64,000 bases of DNA from Phreatobacter sp. GTDB taxonomy: Bacteria; Pseudomonadota; Alphaproteobacteria; Rhizobiales; Phreatobacteraceae. A program made the translations under genes and the position numbers. The DNA lies in NCBI RefSeq assembly GCF_027532945.1, contig NZ_JAPZTZ010000004.1, positions 283,036 to 347,035 of the forward strand, given 5' to 3'. The notes below the pieces were generated by a model, which was not told the origin of the DNA, did not search any database, and saw nothing but the letters and a program-made list of their open reading frames with translations. Position 1 is the stretch's first letter. Every line of letters begins with the position of its first letter. This document shows, one piece after another, positions 28,278-37,688 of this stretch.

Positions 28278-29504
28278 GTCGGCTGCTGGCGCCTGCGGGC
28301 CCGCGGCAGTTATCGGCTCGCTCGTCACCGTCCGCGCGCTGTCCGGCTGGCCGGCCATGGGCGCCTGCTCCTGCGGCGCCCGCAGTTCCGAGGGCAAGGG
28401 CGGGGCTTCCGCCACCTGCGGCAGCGAATCCTCGATCACCGGCGGCTGGCTGATCTTGCCACCGATCAGGCGGACGATTTCCGGCGCCTCGGCGAAGGTG
28501 CCGTGGCGGATGAGGTCGGTCCAGCCGGTGGCGCTCATGGTGAAGACGCGCACGCCAAGCGAGGAGATGACCTGCCGGTGCTGGGGATTGCGCACATCGA
28601 GGGCGCCGACACGCTGGCGGTCCCAGGCGACGGTGGAGGAGGCGGCGAGCGCCCGGTCGTCGGCCTGGACGAAGAGCGACACGCGCGAGGGGCGTGCGAT
28701 GCGCGCCATCTGCTGCCGGAACACCTCGACGTCGAGGTCGGGCGCGGCGAGGATCACCTCGCCGAGGCGCCCGCCGAGTTCGCCATTGCCGGCGATCGAG
28801 GCCTGGCGCAGGGCCTCCATGGTGAGGAAGCCGCCCATGGAATGGGCGAGGATATGGATGCGGCCGACGCCCGGCGTGCGGCCGAGGTCCGAGAGCAGCT
28901 TCTCCAGCGCGTCGCGCGAGGCGGTCGCCACCTCGCGATCGCCGGAATAGGCCAGCACGCGGCGATAGCTCGGCCAGGTGAACAGTACCTGCGTGCCACG
29001 GAAGCCGCCATCGGCCGCCACCTGCACGATGCGGAAGGCCGCCTCGTCATAGTCGGTGTTGAAGCCGTGGACATAGACGAGCACGTCCCGCTGGTCGAAG
29101 GGCTTGGCCGCGATGGTCTGCGCCAGCTCGCGACGGAAGGCATCGGGGGTGAGGGCGTCGCGGTCGGCCAGCATGGCGTGGCGCCGCGGGTTCTCGGAGG
29201 TGATCTGCGGCCGCGGGATCGATCCGGTGGCGCGGCCCGGCGGCATGCTCACCACCTGGCGGTAGAACCGTGCCCGCTCCGCCGAGGGCGCGCCGAGCCG
29301 GTCGCCGGTGAAAGCCGGCCGGGTCGAGGTGACGAAGACCGGCGTCGCTACCGGCTGGGAGGGCGGGGCGGTCAGCGCGCTCACGGAGCCGGTAATGCCC
29401 GACAGGCTTGGCCCGAAGCAGCCGCCAAGCGCCAGCGCCGCCGCGGCGAGGGTCGCGAGGCGAAGGGCAGAAGCGGGGCGGGGCGGCATTGACGACAGGG
29501 GCAT
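28275..29504 (-). CDS. DUF900-type alpha/beta hydrolase, putative lipoprotein
   Basis: Lipobox-like LAAAALALGGCFG; DVLVYVHGFNTDYDEAAFRIVQVAADGG; HILAHSMGGFLTMEALRQ. Start chosen at 29504; upstream extension is likely spurious. Confidence 0.88.
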   Translation of the reverse strand: MPLSSMPPRPASALRLATLAAAALALGGCFGPSLSGITGSVSALTAPPSQPVATPVFVTSTRPAFTGDRLGAPSAERARFYRQVVSMPPGRATGSIPRPQITSENPRRHAMLADRDALTPDAFRRELAQTIAAKPFDQRDVLVYVHGFNTDYDEAAFRIVQVAADGGFRGTQVLFTWPSYRRVLAYSGDREVATASRDALEKLLSDLGRTPGVGRIHILAHSMGGFLTMEALRQASIAGNGELGGRLGEVILAAPDLDVEVFRQQMARIARPSRVSLFVQADDRALAASSTVAWDRQRVGALDVRNPQHRQVISSLGVRVFTMSATGWTDLIRHGTFAEAPEIVRLIGGKISQPPVIEDSLPQVAEAPPLPSELRAPQEQAPMAGQPDSARTVTSEPITAAGPQAPAAD

Positions 29505-29717
29505 GGCGGGGGAGGCGCGGGGGGCGCGAGGGATCCACGTGAGGAGGAGCGGCAGAGCAATGCCGCCGCCGGGTTGAGGAAAGGTTGAGAGAGGCGACAT
29601 CCGCCTCCTCCCACTGGCGGGTAGAGGTGGCGCGTGGCCGCAATGGGGCGAAAGGGAGGGCAGGGGAGGGCGTCGAATCGCTCGCCTGCCGGCTGTGGCT
29701 TTGCTAGCACGCTGAAC

Positions 29718-30701
29718 ATGCGTCCGCCTGTCGATCCCGCCGAGCTTGCCGCCGCCATTCGCGCGGGCGACCGCGCCGTGCTGGCCCGCGCCATCACCCT
29801 GGTGGAATCGACCAAGCCCGAGCACCAGGCGCTCGCCCGGCAGCTCGTGCAGGTCCTGCTGCCCGAAACCGGCCGCGCCATCCGCATCGGCATCACCGGG
29901 GTGCCGGGCGCGGGCAAATCGACCACCATCGATACATTCGGCTCGAACCTCACCGCCGCGGGCCACCGCGTCGCGGTGCTGGCGGTCGATCCCTCCTCGA
30001 CGCGCACTGGCGGCTCGATCCTCGGCGACAAGACGCGCATGGCCCGCCTCGTCAACGATGAGCGCGCCTATGTCCGGCCCTCGCCCTCGTCCGGCACGCT
30101 CGGCGGCGTTGCCGCCAAGACGCGCGAGACCATGCTGCTCTGCGAGGCTGCCGGCTTCGACGTGATCCTCGTCGAGACGGTCGGCGTCGGCCAGTCGGAG
30201 ACCGCGGTCGCCGACATGACCGATCTTTTCCTCGTGCTCATGCTGCCCGGTGCCGGCGACGAGCTCCAGGGCATCAAGAAGGGCATCCTGGAACTTGCCG
30301 ACATCATCGCGGTGAACAAGGCGGACGGCGACGGCGCCATGCGCGCCAAGGCGGCTGCGGCCGAGTATCGCGCCGCGCTCCACATCATGGCGCCGCGCTC
30401 ACGCGTCTGGTCGCCCCCCGTTCTGACCATTTCCGGCCTCGCCAACCAGGGGCTCGACGCCCTCTGGGAACAGATCGTCGCCTATCGGCAGAAGACGGAA
30501 GGCTCCGGCGATTTCGCCGCCCGCCGCAGGGCCCAGGGCGTGCGCTGGATGTGGACCATGCTGCACGAGCGCGTCGCCGAGCGGTTGAAGCGCGATCCGG
30601 TGCTGAAGGCCCGCCTGCCGGCATTGGAGGCCGATGTCGCCTCCGGCCGCCTCGCGCCGATGCTGGCAGTGGAGGAAATCGCCGGGGTCTTGGGCCTCTG
30701 A
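29718..30701 (+). CDS. meaB: Methylmalonyl-CoA mutase-associated GTPase MeaB (ArgK)
   Basis: IGITGVPGAGKSTTIDTFG; VLAVDPSSTRTGGSILGDKTRM; ETVGVGQSETAVADMTDLFLVLMLPGAGDELQGIKKGI. Confidence 0.96.
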   Translation: MRPPVDPAELAAAIRAGDRAVLARAITLVESTKPEHQALARQLVQVLLPETGRAIRIGITGVPGAGKSTTIDTFGSNLTAAGHRVAVLAVDPSSTRTGGSILGDKTRMARLVNDERAYVRPSPSSGTLGGVAAKTRETMLLCEAAGFDVILVETVGVGQSETAVADMTDLFLVLMLPGAGDELQGIKKGILELADIIAVNKADGDGAMRAKAAAAEYRAALHIMAPRSRVWSPPVLTISGLANQGLDALWEQIVAYRQKTEGSGDFAARRRAQGVRWMWTMLHERVAERLKRDPVLKARLPALEADVASGRLAPMLAVEEIAGVLGL

Positions 30702-30811
30702 CCGACCGGCGAGGTGGTGGCTCCGCGCATGACTTGTCCCCGCTGCCGGCACTTCCCTCCCGCACCCATCCCCGCGCACCATCCAGCCACCCTCACGCGG
30801 AGACGACGACA

Positions 30812-32236
30812 GTGGCCAAGGCACCGATCTGGCAGTGGAGCGCGGTGAAGACTGCGCGGGCGATCCGCAAGGGCAAGGTCTCCGCCGAGGAGGTGGTCCT
30901 GGCCCATGTCGATCGCATGAAGGCGGTGAACCCGAAGCTCAACGCCGTCGTTGTCGATCTGTCGAAGGACGCGATCAAGGCGGCGAAGGCCGCCGACAAG
31001 GCGCAGGCCAGCGGCGAGGAGCTTGGCGTGCTCCACGGCGTGCCGGTGACCATCAAGATCAATCTCGACGTCAAGGGCCAGGCCAATTCCAACGGCGTGC
31101 CGGCCTTCAAGGACAATATCGCCCCCGACGATTCCGCCGTGACGTCGAACCTGCGCAAGGCCGGCGCGATCATCATCGGCCTCACCAACACGCCCGAATT
31201 CTCCATGCGCGGCTTCACCGACAACCCGCTGCACGGGCTGACGCTGAACCCCTGGGATCCCAAGATCACCTGCGGCGGCTCATCGGGGGGCGCGGGCGCG
31301 TCCGTCGCCGCCGGCATCGGCGCCATCGCCCACGGCAACGACATCGGCGGCTCGCTGCGCTGGCCGGCCTTCTGTAACGGCGTCGCCACGATCAAGCCGA
31401 CGCAGGGGCGTATCCCCGCCTTCAACCCGACGCAGCTGAAGGGCGACGAGCGCCCGCTCATGGCGCAGTTCATGTCGTCGCAGGGACCGATCGCCCGCTC
31501 CGTCGAGGATGTCGCCCTTGGCCTCGAGGTCATGGCCATGCGCGACCCGCGCGACCCCTGGTGGGTGCCGGCGCCGCTGAAAGGTCCGAAGCTGAAGGGG
31601 CCGATCAAGGTCGCCTTTGCCAAGATCCCGCGCGACATGAAGGGCGACACCAAGGTGATCTCGCTCGTCCGCACAGCGGCCGATCACCTCGCCGATGCCG
31701 GCTACGACGTGCACGAGGTCGAGCTGCCCGATCTCGACGGCACCTGGAAGCTCTGGTCCGACCTGATCTTCACCGAGCTGACGGTGCTGCAGGAGGCCAC
31801 GATGCGCCAGCATGGCAGCGCCGACTTCATCACCGCCATCGAGTCGATGAAGGGCACCAGCACCGTTCTCGACCGCGAGGGCTACATGAAGGCCATCGCC
31901 CGCCGCACCCGCGTGCTGCGCAACTGGATGCTGTTCCTGGAGGACTATCCGGTGATCCTGTCGCCGCTCTCGGTGCGCAAGACGCCGTCCTTCAACGCCG
32001 ATCTCGAAAGCCCGGAGCGCGGCCGCTCCCTGTTCTGGAACGACCTGCGCTTCATGTCGGCGATCAACGTGCTCGGCCTGCCGGCGGCCGTGGTGCCGGT
32101 CGGGCTTCTCGGTGGGACGCCGATCGGCGTCCAGCTCATCGCCTCGCGCTACCGCGAGGACCTCTGCCTCAAGGCGGCCGAGGCCATCGAGGAGCGGGCG
32201 GGCACGCTGGTCGAGACGCTGTGGGCGCGCGGCTGA
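30812..32236 (+). CDS. Amidase (amidase signature family), GTG start
   Basis: VPVTIKINLDVKG; LTNTPEFSMRGFTDNPLHGLTLNPWDPKITCGGSSGGAGASVAAGIGAIAHGNDIGGSLRWPA. Confidence 0.93.
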   Translation: MAKAPIWQWSAVKTARAIRKGKVSAEEVVLAHVDRMKAVNPKLNAVVVDLSKDAIKAAKAADKAQASGEELGVLHGVPVTIKINLDVKGQANSNGVPAFKDNIAPDDSAVTSNLRKAGAIIIGLTNTPEFSMRGFTDNPLHGLTLNPWDPKITCGGSSGGAGASVAAGIGAIAHGNDIGGSLRWPAFCNGVATIKPTQGRIPAFNPTQLKGDERPLMAQFMSSQGPIARSVEDVALGLEVMAMRDPRDPWWVPAPLKGPKLKGPIKVAFAKIPRDMKGDTKVISLVRTAADHLADAGYDVHEVELPDLDGTWKLWSDLIFTELTVLQEATMRQHGSADFITAIESMKGTSTVLDREGYMKAIARRTRVLRNWMLFLEDYPVILSPLSVRKTPSFNADLESPERGRSLFWNDLRFMSAINVLGLPAAVVPVGLLGGTPIGVQLIASRYREDLCLKAAEAIEERAGTLVETLWARG

Positions 32237-32246
32237 GCCGCGGCGC

Positions 32247-32375
32247 TCACTCGGCCGGGCCGGGGCCGGCGATCGGCGGGCGCACGTCCTTGGTCGAGTA
32301 GTCGACCCAGGCCACCACGGCCCCGAATCCGCAGAAGACGAAGAGCACGAGGCTCAGGAACATTGTTTCGGTCAT
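32247..32375 (-). CDS. Small single-TM protein (42 aa), not in supplied ORF track
   Basis: MTETMFLSLVLFVFCGFGAVVAWVDYSTKDVRPPIAGPGPAE: one hydrophobic helix then polar tail, fills a gap, AGGATAC-like purine tract upstream. Confidence 0.55.
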   Translation of the reverse strand: MTETMFLSLVLFVFCGFGAVVAWVDYSTKDVRPPIAGPGPAE

Positions 32376-32565
32376 GGTCGTATCCTCCCAGGATGACGCG
32401 GGCAGGATCGCGCCGACCGGCCTTGACGACCTTGATGCACGTCAAGGCCGTGGCGGGGGCCTCGCGGCCGACCTGTCGCAGTACGGCGCCCCGTCTTGGC
32501 GCTTGGCGATGCCCCTGCGTCATTGCTAGAACCGTGACATCGCCCCGCAGCGGACAGGACGGATC

Positions 32566-34098
32566 ATGGCCGACGACGCCCTCCTCATCGGCAAGAGCAC
32601 CAAGCAGGAATGGCTGGCGCTCCGGTTCGGTAACCGCCACGGCCTGATCACCGGCGCCACCGGCACCGGCAAGACGGTGACGCTGCAGGTCCTCGCAGAA
32701 GGCTTCTCGAATGCCGGCGTGCCGGTCTTCGCCGCCGACATCAAGGGTGACCTCTCCGGCGTCGCCGCCATGGGCGAGGAAAAGCCTTTCATCGCCGAGC
32801 GCGCCAAGCAGGTCGGCCTCGATTGGCATGCCGACCAGTTCCCCGTGGTCTTTTGGGACCTCTTCGGCGAGCAGGGCCATCCGATCCGCGCCACCGTCGC
32901 CGAGATGGGCCCGTTGCTGCTGTCGCGGCTCATGGACCTCAACGACACCCAGGAAGGGGTCATCAACATCCTCTTCCACTATGCCGACCAGAACGGCCTC
33001 GCTCTTCTCGACCTGAAGGACCTGCGCGCCCTTCTGCAGGAACTCGGCTCGAACAAGGAGCTGCAGAACGAGCTGCGCGCGGCCTACGGCAATGTCTCGC
33101 CCGCCTCCGTTGGCGCCATCCAGCGCCAGCTTCTCACGCTGGAGAACCAGGGCGGTTCCAAGTTCTTCGGCGAGCCGGCCCTGGCGCTGAAGGACCTGAT
33201 GAAGGTCGACCGTGACGGCCGCGGTACCATCAACCTCCTCGCCGCCGACAAGCTGATGGGGAGCCCGCAGCTCTACGCCACCTTCCTGCTCTGGCTGCTC
33301 TCCGAGCTGTTCGAGGAGCTGCCGGAGGTCGGCGACGTCGACAAGCCGAAGCTGGTCTTCTTCTTCGACGAGGCGCACCTGCTCTTCAACGACGCGCCCA
33401 AGGCGCTGGTGGAGAAGATCGAGCAGGTCGTCCGCCTCATCCGCTCCAAGGGCGTCGGCGTCTATTTCGTCACCCAGAACCCGCTGGATGTTCCCGAGAC
33501 GGTGCTGGCCCAGCTCGGCAACCGCGTGCAGCACGCCCTGCGTGCCTTCACGCCGCGTGACCAGCGGGCGGTGAAGGCAGCGGCCACCACCTTCCGCCAG
33601 AATCCCGACCTCAACACCGAGGAGGTCATCACCCAGCTCGGCAAGGGCGAGGCCCTGGTCTCGACCCTCGAGGGCAATGGCGTGCCCTCCATCGTCCAGC
33701 GGACGCTGGTCTCCCCACCGGTGGCGCGCATCGGTCCGGTGAGCGAGCAGGAGCGCCGGCAGATCCTCGCCAAGAGCCCGTTCAAGGGGAAGTACGACGA
33801 GGCGATCGACAGCGAATCCGCCTATGAAATCCTGAAGAAGCGTGCCGAGCAGAAGATCCAGGCCGAGCAGCAGGCCCAGCAGGCCGATACCGGCGGCATG
33901 GGTGGGCTCGGCGGCATCCTCGGCTCGATCCTGGGCACCGGCGGCGGCGCACCTGCCGGCAAGGGCCGCGGCCGCGCGCCCATGTCGACCACCGAGGTCA
34001 TCATCAAGAACGCCGCGAGTTCCGTGGCCCGCAGCGTCGGCACACAGCTCGGCCGGGCCATCATGCGCGGCGTTCTCGGCGGCCTCACGCGGCGGTAG
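32566..34098 (+). CDS. HerA-like / DUF853 ATPase
   Basis: NRHGLITGATGTGKTVTLQVLAEGFSNAGVPVFAADIKGDLSGVA (Walker A); KLVFFFDEAHLLFND (Walker B); GVYFVTQNPLDVPE. Confidence 0.95.
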   Translation: MADDALLIGKSTKQEWLALRFGNRHGLITGATGTGKTVTLQVLAEGFSNAGVPVFAADIKGDLSGVAAMGEEKPFIAERAKQVGLDWHADQFPVVFWDLFGEQGHPIRATVAEMGPLLLSRLMDLNDTQEGVINILFHYADQNGLALLDLKDLRALLQELGSNKELQNELRAAYGNVSPASVGAIQRQLLTLENQGGSKFFGEPALALKDLMKVDRDGRGTINLLAADKLMGSPQLYATFLLWLLSELFEELPEVGDVDKPKLVFFFDEAHLLFNDAPKALVEKIEQVVRLIRSKGVGVYFVTQNPLDVPETVLAQLGNRVQHALRAFTPRDQRAVKAAATTFRQNPDLNTEEVITQLGKGEALVSTLEGNGVPSIVQRTLVSPPVARIGPVSEQERRQILAKSPFKGKYDEAIDSESAYEILKKRAEQKIQAEQQAQQADTGGMGGLGGILGSILGTGGGAPAGKGRGRAPMSTTEVIIKNAASSVARSVGTQLGRAIMRGVLGGLTRR

Positions 34099-34257
34099 GT
34101 GAAGTTCGCGCGGCAATCGCATCAATTGCAGTGAAATTCGTAGAGGGTCCCTAATCTGGTAACGCTATCCCTGCCGATGAGAGCCGGCCGGGCCCCCACC
34201 GCCGACCCCCAAAGGGTCGCCTGTGGCTGGCCTCCGGCGAACATCGGGAATGGTGTG

Positions 34258-34725
34258 ATGGCCGGCAGGAAGCAGATCCAGGATGCGCGGGTTGTGGTGC
34301 TGCGCCTCGACGGTGTCGATCCGGCGGATGCGGCCCAGAGCCTGAAGGATCTCGGCATCGTCCATGCCGTCGGCCTCGCCGACGTCGGTTCGCTCTCTGT
34401 CCATATCGAGGGTGGCAAGGTCGACGTGCTCGTCGTGTCCTCGCCGCCGCAGGCGGGCACTGCGGCGCCACCGGTCCTGCCCCTGCCGCCCCAGCCACCC
34501 GAGGCGGCGCTGAAGGCCGGCATCCCCTGCCTGCTCCTGCTTCCCGGCACGTCGCGCAGCGCCGCCCGCATGGCGCTCGCCTCCGGCTATGCCGCGGTCA
34601 TGTCCGTCGACGCCGCGCCGCGCCAGGTCTATCGCCGTATCGGCGCGCTGATGCAGCGCGTCCGCCGCATCGGCCGCGCCCATGCCTCGGTGCGCGGCGC
34701 CCCGGCTGGCGGCGAGGGCGGCTGA
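34258..34725 (+). CDS. Hypothetical protein, degenerate response-regulator receiver-like fold
   Basis: Alternating alpha/beta pattern: ARVVVLRLDG..., KVDVLVVSSPP, GIPCLLLLPGTSRSAARMALASGYAAVMSVDAAPRQVYRRIGALMQRVRR; no obvious phospho-acceptor Asp. Confidence 0.55.
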   Translation: MAGRKQIQDARVVVLRLDGVDPADAAQSLKDLGIVHAVGLADVGSLSVHIEGGKVDVLVVSSPPQAGTAAPPVLPLPPQPPEAALKAGIPCLLLLPGTSRSAARMALASGYAAVMSVDAAPRQVYRRIGALMQRVRRIGRAHASVRGAPAGGEGG

Positions 34726-34818
34726 GGCGGGCCGGGAGCCAGCCCCGCGCCATCGGCGTTTGCAAGGCCGGGACGGATTGCTAGCCTCGCGCCTCCCGAA
34801 CACCCACCCGGACATGCC

Positions 34819-36204
34819 ATGACCCGCCCTGTCGATCAGGTTCTCGCCGCCGTCGATGCCAGCCTCGACCAGAGCCTCGAGCGTCTTTTCGCGTTTCTCC
34901 GCATTCCCTCGGTCTCCACCGACAGCGCCTATGCCGCCCATTGCGCCGCTGCTGCGGACTGGCTGAAGGCTGATCTTGCGACCATGGGCTTTGCGGCCGA
35001 GGCGCGCGCCACCGGGGGCCATCCCGCCGTGGTGGCCAAGAGCCCGGGTGGTGCCGGCCCGCATGCGCTCTTCTATGGCCATTACGATGTCCAGCCGGTC
35101 GATCCGCTCGACCTCTGGGAGACGCCGCCCTTCGAGCCGCGCATCGCCACGGGGCCCGATGGCTCGAAGCGGATCGTTGCCCGCGGCGCCTGCGACGACA
35201 AAGGGCAGGTGATGACCTTCGTCGAGGCCTGCCGGGCGTGGAAGGCGGTGACCGGCTCGCTGCCCGTTGGCATCACCATGCTCATCGAGGGCGAGGAGGA
35301 GAGCGGCTCCAAGCACCTCTTCGATTTCGTCCGCGCCAACAAGGCGGATCTTGCCGCCGACATCGCCCTCGTCTGCGACACCGGCATGTGGGACAAGGAG
35401 ACGCCGGCCATCACCACCTCGCTGCGCGGCATCGTGGTGGACGAGTTCAAGGTGGTGGCCGCCGACCGCGACCTGCATTCCGGCGTCTATGGCGGTGCTG
35501 CCGCCAACCCCATCCACATGATCGCCAAGGCCATTGCGGCGATCCACGGACCGGACGGGCGCATCGCCATTCCCGGCTTCTATGACGGCGTCGAGGACCT
35601 GCCGGCCGACATCCTCGCGGACTGGAAGGGCCTCGACCTCAAGGCCGAAGATTTCCTCGGCGCCATCGGCCTGAAGCATCCGATCGGCGAGAAGGACCGC
35701 CTGCTGATCGAGATGGTGTCCTCGCGTCCCACCTGCGACATCAACGGCATCTGGGGCGGCTATACCGGCGAGGGATCGAAGACCGTGATCCCCTCGGAGG
35801 CCTGGGCCAAGGTGACGATGCGCCTCGTCGGCAAGCAGGACCCGGTGAAGGTCCGCGAAGCCTTCCGCGCCCATATCCGCGCCCAGCTTCCCGCCGATTG
35901 CCGCGCCGAGTTCTTCGGCTCGCGCGGCAGCGCCGCCATCGCCCTGCCCTGGGACATGCCGGTTCTCGCCAAGGCGCGCGGCGCCCTGACGGCGGAATGG
36001 GGCCGCAAGGCCGTCACCATCGGCTCCGGCGGCTCCATCCCCATTGTCGGCGCCTTCAAGGAAGATCTCGGCCTCGATACCCTGCTCGTCGGCTTCGGCC
36101 TTGAGGATGACCGGGTCCATTCTCCCAACGAGAAGTACGACCTCTCCTCGTTCCACAAGGGCATCCGCTCCTGGGTGCGCATCCTCGACGCCCTCGCCAC
36201 CTGA
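34819..36204 (+). CDS. M20-family metallopeptidase (dipeptidase)
   Basis: FYGHYDVQPVDPLDLWETPPFEP; RGACDDKGQVMTFVEA; LIEGEEESGSKHL; GSGGSIPIVGAF. Confidence 0.95.
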   Translation: MTRPVDQVLAAVDASLDQSLERLFAFLRIPSVSTDSAYAAHCAAAADWLKADLATMGFAAEARATGGHPAVVAKSPGGAGPHALFYGHYDVQPVDPLDLWETPPFEPRIATGPDGSKRIVARGACDDKGQVMTFVEACRAWKAVTGSLPVGITMLIEGEEESGSKHLFDFVRANKADLAADIALVCDTGMWDKETPAITTSLRGIVVDEFKVVAADRDLHSGVYGGAAANPIHMIAKAIAAIHGPDGRIAIPGFYDGVEDLPADILADWKGLDLKAEDFLGAIGLKHPIGEKDRLLIEMVSSRPTCDINGIWGGYTGEGSKTVIPSEAWAKVTMRLVGKQDPVKVREAFRAHIRAQLPADCRAEFFGSRGSAAIALPWDMPVLAKARGALTAEWGRKAVTIGSGGSIPIVGAFKEDLGLDTLLVGFGLEDDRVHSPNEKYDLSSFHKGIRSWVRILDALAT

Positions 36205-36208
36205 CGGC

Positions 36209-36772
36209 TCAGTCCGGCGGTACAGACCAGGCGCGGATGCGGCCGCGTTCCGGTCCCACCGCCGCCTCGGCAAGCCCATAGGCGCGGGCCAGCGCGGAAA
36301 GCGCCAGCTTCAGCACCACCTTGGCGGTGCGGAGCGGCCAGCCGCGCTCGCGCTCGACGGTCTCCAGCCCTTTGAGGAAGCCGCAGACGTCGAGCAGCAG
36401 CGAGGCAAAATCCGGCCCCACCGCCGTGATGGCCGCATCGAGCCGCTGGCGCGCCGCCAGCACCACCTCCGTATAGGTCTCGCCCCGACCGCCTCCCGAG
36501 ACGGGCGCCGCCCAGGCGATGCCGAGCTTCGGCACGAGCCCAGCCAGCGTCACGTCGCGGCGGAAGCGCTCGCCGGCCTCCACCTCGTGGTCGCGGAGGA
36601 ACGGCTGGCCCGATGCGTCACGACGGCTCGCCAACCAGCGCAGCGGGCTCTCCGTCAGGTCGATCTCAACCGGCCCCTCCGGCGTGTCGAGGGTGAGGCG
36701 CTCCTGCCGCGCCCTGCGGAAGCGGTCGTGGTCGCTTTGGCTCCCGGCCCGCCCTGCTGTCCTGCCGGTCAT
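36209..36772 (-). CDS. DUF6456 domain-containing protein
   Basis: PLRWLASRRDASGQPFLRDHEVEAGERFRRDVTLAGL...FLKGLETVERERGWPLRTAKVVLKLALSALARAYGL; ATGA overlap with upstream HTH gene. Confidence 0.8.
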   Translation of the reverse strand: MTGRTAGRAGSQSDHDRFRRARQERLTLDTPEGPVEIDLTESPLRWLASRRDASGQPFLRDHEVEAGERFRRDVTLAGLVPKLGIAWAAPVSGGGRGETYTEVVLAARQRLDAAITAVGPDFASLLLDVCGFLKGLETVERERGWPLRTAKVVLKLALSALARAYGLAEAAVGPERGRIRAWSVPPD

Positions 36773-37158
36773 CGCGCCACCTCCGCCGGGCCGCGCAGCG
36801 GCAGGAGGATGGCCTCGATCCGCGAGAGGCGCTGGTCGAAGGCGGGGTCGTCGCGTTCGTCCTCGATTCGCCGGATCGCGTGGCGCAGCGAGGCGCGGTC
36901 GCGGCGGAAGGCACGCGACAGCCGCGTCAGGTCGCGGCCGAGCGCCACATGGCTCAGATAGATCGCGAGATGCCGCGCCGCGGCGACATGCGCCTTGCCG
37001 CGCGTGTCCCGCATCAGCGCACCCGAGTCCACACCGGCAACCCACGCCGCGAGAGCCACAGCGACGTCGATCCCCGGATCACCCGCCTCGGAGCGATGCT
37101 CCCAGCACCCATCGCCGATGACCATCAGCATGCCGCACCTCCCTGTCGAGGACCGCAA
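36769..37158 (-). CDS. Helix-turn-helix protein resembling DnaA domain IV (Bac_DnaA_C-like), no AAA+ domain
   Basis: HVAAARHLAIYLSHVALGRDLTRLSRAFRRDRASLRHAIRRIED matches the pattern of the DnaA C-terminal DNA-binding domain. Confidence 0.7.
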   Translation of the reverse strand: MRSSTGRCGMLMVIGDGCWEHRSEAGDPGIDVAVALAAWVAGVDSGALMRDTRGKAHVAAARHLAIYLSHVALGRDLTRLSRAFRRDRASLRHAIRRIEDERDDPAFDQRLSRIEAILLPLRGPAEVAR

Positions 37159-37630
37159 TCCTCAATCTGAACACGGGAGATGATAATAAGTTTTTATTCC
37201 TTTTCGTGGCAGCAGCATGGCCGCGATCCGGAAAGCCCAGCCTTTTCAATGACCTTGCGCGTTGTCTCAACCATGTCGGCGAAGAATTCGCGGTAAAGTT
37301 GTCCCCACTGGAGTCTGAACGCCGATCCTTCCCGCCCCTGGTGGACGGGAGGCACGGATGGCCAAGGCCAATCATCGACCGAGCAGGATCAGGAGCTGGC
37401 GCGCGGCGGATGCGGGCGGCCCGCGGGGGCGTTGGCACGACCTGCTCGCGGCGGAAGCGGTCTTCGCGCCGGACAGCTGTGCCGCGCCGCGCCTCGCGGC
37501 GGCGCTGCGGCGGGAGCGCGCGCGGATGCGCGGCCTTGATTATGACTGCACCCGCCATTGGGTGCTGTCGCGCGCCCTGGCGTTGCTCGCGGGGCGCCGG
37601 CCGCGTCCCGCGCCCCCACAGAACGACGAA

Positions 37631-37656
37631 GGCGCCACCCGGCGAGGGGTGACGCC
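37631..37656 (-). terminator. Putative terminator hairpin downstream of mucR
   Basis: On minus strand GGCGTCACCC-ctcgcc-GGGTGGCGCC (one G-U pair) followed by TTCGTCGTTCT. Confidence 0.55.
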
Positions 37657-37688
37657 TCCTGGAAAGGTCCGGATGGACCGGATCGGGT

